Shown here in pieces: positions 59,380-64,000 of a stretch of 64,000 nucleotides of DNA. The stretch is from DAOPYU01 sp942493245 (GTDB lineage Bacteria; Sumerlaeota; Sumerlaeia; UBA8349), in assembly GCA_942493245.1 (NCBI GenBank), contig OW818685.1:4464001-4528000 (forward strand). The letters run 5' to 3'. Numbering within the stretch: the first letter of the stretch is position 1; each line of letters begins with the position of its first letter. A model generated the notes under the pieces. That model had not been told where the DNA came from and searched no databases. It saw only the letters and a list, made by a program, of their open reading frames with translations. Both the position numbers and the translations under genes were made by a program.

Positions 59380-60909
59380 CTATATTTCATACTCCTCAGT
59401 CCGATCCGCCGGATTATGATTTGGACCGGTGGCCTGTAATTTCAGGGCGTTTGACAATTCCACGCGATAGGCCCGGATTGCAAAACAGGCAACCGTTCCC
59501 ATATAAAGCAACGTCACTCCTCCCACAACGCAGGCGTTCACAAAGGAACGAACGGAAAAGATGTTTTCATGCATGGGTACGGCTTTTCCGATGACCAGCA
59601 CGCCCCCGCTGCAAACCACCAGCAGCCATGTCCGAAGTTTGAAAAGCAGGATCTTTTCAAACGGCTTCGTCAGGTGCTGTATGGTAAACAGACTGAAAAT
59701 AGCCATCCCGCCGCCACCCAGCAACGTTGCATAGCCCACTGCCTTCGCCGGAGGAACGGCCAACAGAACGGCCAGCAGAAGTGTTCCGCCCATCCCGATC
59801 AGCGAATAAAACATATTGGCCGTATTGTAAGCGCGGGAACTGAGAGCGTTGACACAGGGACGCAACACGAAGAGCAATGTAAAAGGCAGGGCGGAGAACC
59901 AGAACAGCAGAGTGGATTCGCTTGCCCGAAAGTCGGATTGCTTGATCATAATTTGCAGAATCGCATCCCCCATCGAAAACAATCCGGCCATGACCGCAAC
60001 CCCAGTGGCGAAAGACAACAGCGCCAGCGTCCTCAACAAGACCGGTATCGCCTGGGGACGATCCACACTGGCCTGACCTATCTGGGGTTCCACCACGCTG
60101 GTCACCACCCGCTGGGTCATTGCGAGGGTTCGCAGGATCATCATGGCGCCCCCGATCATGGCCTGTTCACTGGCGCTGCAGTGCATCTTTCTGGCAAGAA
60201 ACGCCTGACAGGAAATCAGAAGCGACATACCAAGAATCGTGGGCATGCGCGGAATTCCCAGTCGAAGCAGATAGAGCATGGAATCCATGCTCAAGGTCAG
60301 GGCGCCGACTCGGGCGTGCCGCCGGTACTCCGCGAAGGCCGACAATCCCATCAGAACCAGCGGAAGAACCGATGCGTCGAAAAGCAGCCGTTCCAGCCTT
60401 TGTGTGGGATCTATCCAGAGTACCCCCAGTGGAATCAGACCCGGAATCAGAAACATGCCCAGGGATGGCCACAGAATCTGCTTACGAGCCAACAGATACC
60501 GGCAGTAGAGATCGAAAACCCCGCGAGAGAACATGAACAGCAACGTCGCCAGGAGGAGGGCCCGTCTGTCGCCGGCCTCAAATGCAAGTCGAGACAACCT
60601 CTCCGGGAACAGGATGACGGCCAGCGCCAGAATGGCGGTTGTGAAACTCAGAAATAGAACACTTTGAAGCGCCATTGCCTGAGCGGTTCGAGGTTCTGCG
60701 TGTTTGCGCCCCAGCAGGAAAGACAGCGCGTCATTCAAACCGCACGCCAGAAATGGCCCGACCGCATTGGCAATCGAAAGCACCACAAAGTAATCAGCCA
60801 GTCCCTCGTCGCCCAACCGCTGGCCATAGCAGCGCACCACAACAAACTGGAGTCCCAGCGCCAGTATGTTGCTGACAAAGAGAGCGCTTGAGGCACGAAG
60901 AAAACTCAT
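59380..60909 (-). CDS. Polysaccharide flippase (Wzx-like)
   Basis: A 509-residue membrane protein with about 12-14 hydrophobic segments, of the polysaccharide flippase (MOP) superfamily. The start MSFLRASSALFVSNILALGL and the early Arg/Tyr/Gly-rich element VVRCYGQRLGDEGLADYFVV fit Wzx-like flippases, which move lipid-linked repeat units to the periplasm. The middle helix pair IPRMPTILGMSLLISCQAFLA is typical. The ATG overlaps the stop of the Wzy gene as ATGA. A gap of 180 bases follows before the acetyltransferase; it holds no gene. The flippase and polymerase together define a Wzx/Wzy-dependent polymer. Confidence 0.88.
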   Translation of the reverse strand: MSFLRASSALFVSNILALGLQFVVVRCYGQRLGDEGLADYFVVLSIANAVGPFLACGLNDALSFLLGRKHAEPRTAQAMALQSVLFLSFTTAILALAVILFPERLSRLAFEAGDRRALLLATLLFMFSRGVFDLYCRYLLARKQILWPSLGMFLIPGLIPLGVLWIDPTQRLERLLFDASVLPLVLMGLSAFAEYRRHARVGALTLSMDSMLYLLRLGIPRMPTILGMSLLISCQAFLARKMHCSASEQAMIGGAMMILRTLAMTQRVVTSVVEPQIGQASVDRPQAIPVLLRTLALLSFATGVAVMAGLFSMGDAILQIMIKQSDFRASESTLLFWFSALPFTLLFVLRPCVNALSSRAYNTANMFYSLIGMGGTLLLAVLLAVPPAKAVGYATLLGGGGMAIFSLFTIQHLTKPFEKILLFKLRTWLLVVCSGGVLVIGKAVPMHENIFSVRSFVNACVVGGVTLLYMGTVACFAIRAYRVELSNALKLQATGPNHNPADRTEEYEI

Positions 60910-62255
60910 GAGGGATTCCCGTCTTCACAGGAAGGAGCATCCGTCCACTGGGCGCTCTTACCCCAGCCGAACAGCGTGAGAACCAGCAGACAGATCAACC
61001 ATCCCGGCAGAAAAACAAGCAGGATGGATCCCTTCAGATAGGTGGAAAAAGGAGACTGCACGAGCAGGATAAAACCAGGCATCAAGAACGCCTGCGTAAT
61101 ACGCGCAACCGAACCGGCGGGTGTTCTCTGGCCGCGCAGATGAACACTGTTGAGTAACCAAGCCAGAAAACCATAGACAAGAAAACAACCCACCGCGCCG
61201 AAATTCCAATAGGACTCGACCAGCGGAGGAAAATTGTATCCCCCGCCCACGGCGGCCGTATAGGGATCGTAGGTGTTCACATACCATCCCTCCAGAGTCA
61301 AGGGCCGTTCTCCCGGATACAGAGCCTGGGGCAGGAGGATCTGGAACGCCCACAGGTAGGAGGCGCCGTAGAGACGCTGGCCTCCGGGGGGACCATCGAC
61401 GAGCAGATTCATCCCGCGCAACATGGCGGGATACGGCTCCAGACGCCGGAAGTCCAGATGCTCTCCAATTATCCGGGGCGTCATCAATTCCAACATCCCG
61501 GCAACCCCTTCGGACTGCTTGGCACGGGCAATCCCCAGCAGAATCATGATAAAAACGAGAGCCACCAGCCCGGCGGCGGCCATACGGGTAGAAATCCGGC
61601 GGATGTTGTAGTGGAAAAGATAGAGCGCAATCAGACAGGCCCCCAGAAACTCCCCCCGGCTGGCCGCAGCATAGAAAACAAGAAGCAAAGCAAGCAGAAA
61701 AACACCCATCCCCACCCATTTCCAGAAGCGAGGCATACGCCAAGCCGTTGCCAGACCGATCCCGGCCACACACGTCAGGATCGTAAAAGCCCCACTCAGC
61801 ACCCCTCCTTTTGAAAGCGCCCGCCCCCCCGAATCCAGATTAACGAACTCGGCCAGACTCCCGACCCGCACACTGTACATCACCGAAAGCATAACCAGAC
61901 AGAGGGGGGTCACAAGCAAGGCGAGGAAGAAGAGAGGCTTCAGCGGCACCACAAAGGAACGAGGTTGACGTCTGGAAAGGCCGCTTGTGACACAGGCGAG
62001 AAACGTACCCGCCAGGATTCCAAGCAGCCCCAGCGTGGCCAGAAACAAATACTGCGCCGCACCCGCACGGTTCATTTGCCCATCACTCAGAAACGCAAGA
62101 AAATTGTAGATCGCATACAACCCGAGCAACGCAAAGCCGGGATTCAATGGATCGAACCGGCGATGCGTTCGAACATCGTGTAAAGCGATCAACAGGCCTG
62201 TCAGGCAGAAGGCGACAAAAGCAGTCAGGTAGGCAAGGAATGATTCGACAGTCAT
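60906..62255 (-). CDS. O-antigen/exopolysaccharide polymerase (Wzy-like)
   Basis: A 449-residue membrane protein with about 11-12 hydrophobic segments. The long periplasmic loop (about 255-335) contains EHLDFRRLEPYPAMLRGMNL and the pattern GQRLYGASYLWAFQILLPQ with GERPLTLEGW, resembling the O-antigen polysaccharide polymerase family. A helix with AAASRGEFLGACLIALYLFH precedes it. It should join repeat units at the outer face of the inner membrane. The ATG at 62255 shares a base with the TGA of the upstream lipoprotein gene (TGATG), and its stop overlaps the flippase start, so three genes are coupled. A GTG at 62276 is less likely. Confidence 0.82.
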   Translation of the reverse strand: MTVESFLAYLTAFVAFCLTGLLIALHDVRTHRRFDPLNPGFALLGLYAIYNFLAFLSDGQMNRAGAAQYLFLATLGLLGILAGTFLACVTSGLSRRQPRSFVVPLKPLFFLALLVTPLCLVMLSVMYSVRVGSLAEFVNLDSGGRALSKGGVLSGAFTILTCVAGIGLATAWRMPRFWKWVGMGVFLLALLLVFYAAASRGEFLGACLIALYLFHYNIRRISTRMAAAGLVALVFIMILLGIARAKQSEGVAGMLELMTPRIIGEHLDFRRLEPYPAMLRGMNLLVDGPPGGQRLYGASYLWAFQILLPQALYPGERPLTLEGWYVNTYDPYTAAVGGGYNFPPLVESYWNFGAVGCFLVYGFLAWLLNSVHLRGQRTPAGSVARITQAFLMPGFILLVQSPFSTYLKGSILLVFLPGWLICLLVLTLFGWGKSAQWTDAPSCEDGNPS

Positions 62256-63058
62256 CAGTCCACGTCGGTGTGCCACCCAAGATTGACACGCTCAGTCCAG
62301 GGTTTCCACTTCTCTCCCTCGTTTGAGGCAATCAAACTGGAAAAGTGGTAGGGCAGGTTAGGATACTCGATCGTCCGGCTGAGCATGACATAATCGCCCT
62401 CCGGCCACTCTTCGGGTTTCAACCCCTTGATCGCGAACTCGATATAGCCGCGCTCCTTTTCCTTCTGGGTGAGCAGCAAGGCGGTCTTGGAACTCTCAAC
62501 GGTCCCACGCAACGAGAACCAGACTTCCTTGCCGTTGCTTTTGAGGTCGGGTTTCGACTTGACATACAGAAGAACGGAGACCTTGAACTGATCGGTCTTC
62601 GGATTGACCTGCTTCACCTTCTCCCATCCGAAGTCCATCAGATCAACACTGCCGTTCATTTTTTTGACGGCATCGCCCTTGCGCAGGGCCGCTTCTTTTT
62701 CTTTCAGCGCCGCGACGACACGCGCATTGGACTTCAGCGCCGCGGGACAGGCCTGCCGGGCTTCGTACCAGTCCAGGAGCGATTTGGCCGCCATGATGCG
62801 GCTCACCACCGAGTCGGCGCTCATGTCCGCGGGTTTGGGCGTGGCGGCTTTGGCCGCGTCCGCTTTGAGGGGGGCGGTTTTTTCGGACGCCGATTTGGCG
62901 TCGGGCGTAGAGGTTTTGGCTGTGGAGGTTTTGGTTGGAGACGGCTTGGCCGTTTGCTGTTGTTCACACCCAGAGGCCACCAACAGGGCGCCGATCAGAC
63001 CGACGCCCGCCAGGCGGCGCGAAAATTGGAGTGTCTTGTTCATCAACAGGTTTCTCAT
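62255..63058 (-). CDS. Predicted lipoprotein of the polysaccharide locus
   Basis: A 267-residue secreted protein. The lipobox is LLVASGC (Cys at about 31). A Thr/Ser/Lys/Ala-rich low-complexity linker (about 35-80: KTSTAKTSTPDAKSASEKTA) then a compact domain of about 180 residues follows, with VVSRIMAAKSLLDWYEARQA, KVSVLLYVKSKPDLKSNGKE and the WPEGDYVMLSRTIEYPNLPY segment. I do not recognise the domain. AAAGGAGG lies 10 bases before the ATG. It sits between the Wzz-like protein and the polymerase, so a periplasmic role in polymer length or assembly is plausible but not shown. Confidence 0.7.
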   Translation of the reverse strand: MRNLLMNKTLQFSRRLAGVGLIGALLVASGCEQQQTAKPSPTKTSTAKTSTPDAKSASEKTAPLKADAAKAATPKPADMSADSVVSRIMAAKSLLDWYEARQACPAALKSNARVVAALKEKEAALRKGDAVKKMNGSVDLMDFGWEKVKQVNPKTDQFKVSVLLYVKSKPDLKSNGKEVWFSLRGTVESSKTALLLTQKEKERGYIEFAIKGLKPEEWPEGDYVMLSRTIEYPNLPYHFSSLIASNEGEKWKPWTERVNLGWHTDVD

Positions 63059-63109
63059 CGTTACTTTCCTCCTTTTGTCTCCCCTTGACTTTCAGTGTTT
63101 CGAACGGGG

Positions 63110-64000
63110 TTAATTGCCTGTATTCCGGTTCCCGGGTTCCGCGAGCAGGGTTTGCGCGGCAATGGCAACGCAAAGAAACATGCCCGTCAGGATCATGGCC
63201 AACAAAACAATCTGCATGCGTTTCGGGGAAGATTTGATGGGGTTTTCCTCCGCCTCGAACAACACCGCCAGGCCGCTGCGCGACTCGTTCTCCTGAACGG
63301 CTTTCAGCAGCATCACCTCGCCCGCCTTCTGAACCAGCGATTCGCGAATCACCTTGCGGCTCCGCACGTCGCGTCCCAGCGCGGCCTGCGCAAGATCCTT
63401 CTGGAAGACGTCCCGTTCGAGGTTTCGCAAACCGATCAGGGTCCCCGTTGTCTTCTTTCCGTCTCCGAGCAGGCGCAAGGTTGCCTCGCGTTCCTTCAAT
63501 CGTGCTTCCATTCTCTCCTGCACCAACTTGTTCCGAATCTCTTCGCTCTTCTGGCGCATTTCGTTGTACCGCTTCTGGAAGTAATCGAACACTTCCTGTT
63601 CTTTTTCGATAATCTCGGTGTGGCCTTTCTTGATGCCTTCGAGCAGGCTGATTTCCTTGCTCAGGTTATTGATCTTGGTGTTCAGGGTCTTGACCTTTTC
63701 CTCGTAATACGCCATTCGGCTCTGCAAACCTTTCGCCTTGGCGTCGAGTTGCAGAATTTGCCCGTGGATCTCTTCGTAGACGGGGTTCGAGATCTCCGTC
63801 TTGAGCGGCTCCCGAATCTTTGCGGCCTCGGAAGTACTCTTCCCCTGGACATAGGCGTCCCACAGGGCATCGTCCGTGATGGCCTTGTTCAGCACAATTT
63901 TGGGCAACTCGTCTTTGGCTGCCGCCAGCAGGCTTTCGTACTGCGTTTTTGCATTGGCCATTTCATCCTGAGAGGTCATCATCGTGATTCGGGCCGTTTT
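63110..64000 (-). CDS. Wzz/PCP-like chain-length protein, 5' end off the right edge
   Basis: The frame is open to base 64000 and ends at 63110, giving about 296 residues of a longer protein. Most of it is alpha-helical coiled coil (GLQSRMAYYEEKVKTLNTKI, EQEVFDYFQKRYNEMRQKSE). The C-terminal membrane helix IVLLAMILTGMFLCVAIAAQ follows a Pro-containing turn (EENPIKSSPKRM), the layout of the end of polysaccharide co-polymerases. ATG codons at 63982/63979 lack a ribosome binding site, and the frame continues as KTARIT before them, so the true start is outside. There is no tyrosine-kinase part in the visible half. It begins the polysaccharide transcription unit seen here. Confidence 0.7.
   Translation of the reverse strand, partial: KTARITMMTSQDEMANAKTQYESLLAAAKDELPKIVLNKAITDDALWDAYVQGKSTSEAAKIREPLKTEISNPVYEEIHGQILQLDAKAKGLQSRMAYYEEKVKTLNTKINNLSKEISLLEGIKKGHTEIIEKEQEVFDYFQKRYNEMRQKSEEIRNKLVQERMEARLKEREATLRLLGDGKKTTGTLIGLRNLERDVFQKDLAQAALGRDVRSRKVIRESLVQKAGEVMLLKAVQENESRSGLAVLFEAEENPIKSSPKRMQIVLLAMILTGMFLCVAIAAQTLLAEPGNRNTGN

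Overview
The window reads as chromosomal DNA of a GC-rich, Gram-negative, uncultured heterotroph. It carries Tat-exported Gfo/Idh/MocA oxidoreductases, secreted DUF5060, DUF3472 and GH35 proteins, PQQ-like propellers, an HzsA-like dihaem protein, a Wzx/Wzy polysaccharide locus and many short palindromic intergenic repeats. This mix is typical of PVC- and FCB-adjacent lineages (Planctomycetota, Lentisphaerota, Hydrogenedentota or Sumerlaeota-like). The taxonomic call is inference only, because no rRNA or other marker is present.

Left to right: 1-3775 (minus) holds an XPB-type helicase and its helicase-associated partner, translationally coupled. 4119-8808 holds pgsA, aspartokinase, a YbaB-type protein and a polytopic membrane/TPR protein. 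8809-10166 is non-coding apart from a probable 6S RNA with its own terminator and two palindromic repeats. 10167-11230 is yqeK-rsfS. 11550-36465 is mainly an accessory region for sugar and polymer turnover: DUF5060 protein, GH35 beta-galactosidase, two Tat-exported MocA oxidoreductases, the HzsA-like protein, DUF3472 protein and a GH-like TIM-barrel protein. Housekeeping genes are interspersed there (metallophosphatase, FHA protein, MATE transporter, hydroxyacyl-CoA dehydrogenase, ackA, mutL, wecG/tagA). 36915-39206 is a tandem array of four paralogous small membrane proteins.

39880-44280 groups a transmembrane ferric-reductase-like flavoprotein, an exported rubrerythrin lipoprotein and a membrane-anchored MsrB-MsrA fusion. 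Together they look like an envelope oxidative-damage repair set, and this is the most interesting candidate system in the window. 44969-49788 has three secreted PQQ-like propeller proteins. 50049-52563 is a pair of DUF4279-like genes split by an intact IS3-family element, whose end supplies a new stop codon to one of them.

52584-64000 (minus, transcribed right to left) is an exopolysaccharide/O-antigen locus. In transcription order it encodes a Wzz-like chain-length protein (partial), a lipoprotein, Wzy polymerase, Wzx flippase, an AAC(3)-family acetyltransferase, a propeller-like unknown, a GT4 glycosyltransferase, a UDP-sugar 4-epimerase and a fused alcohol-dehydrogenase/MocA protein. I saw no tRNA, rRNA or CRISPR array.
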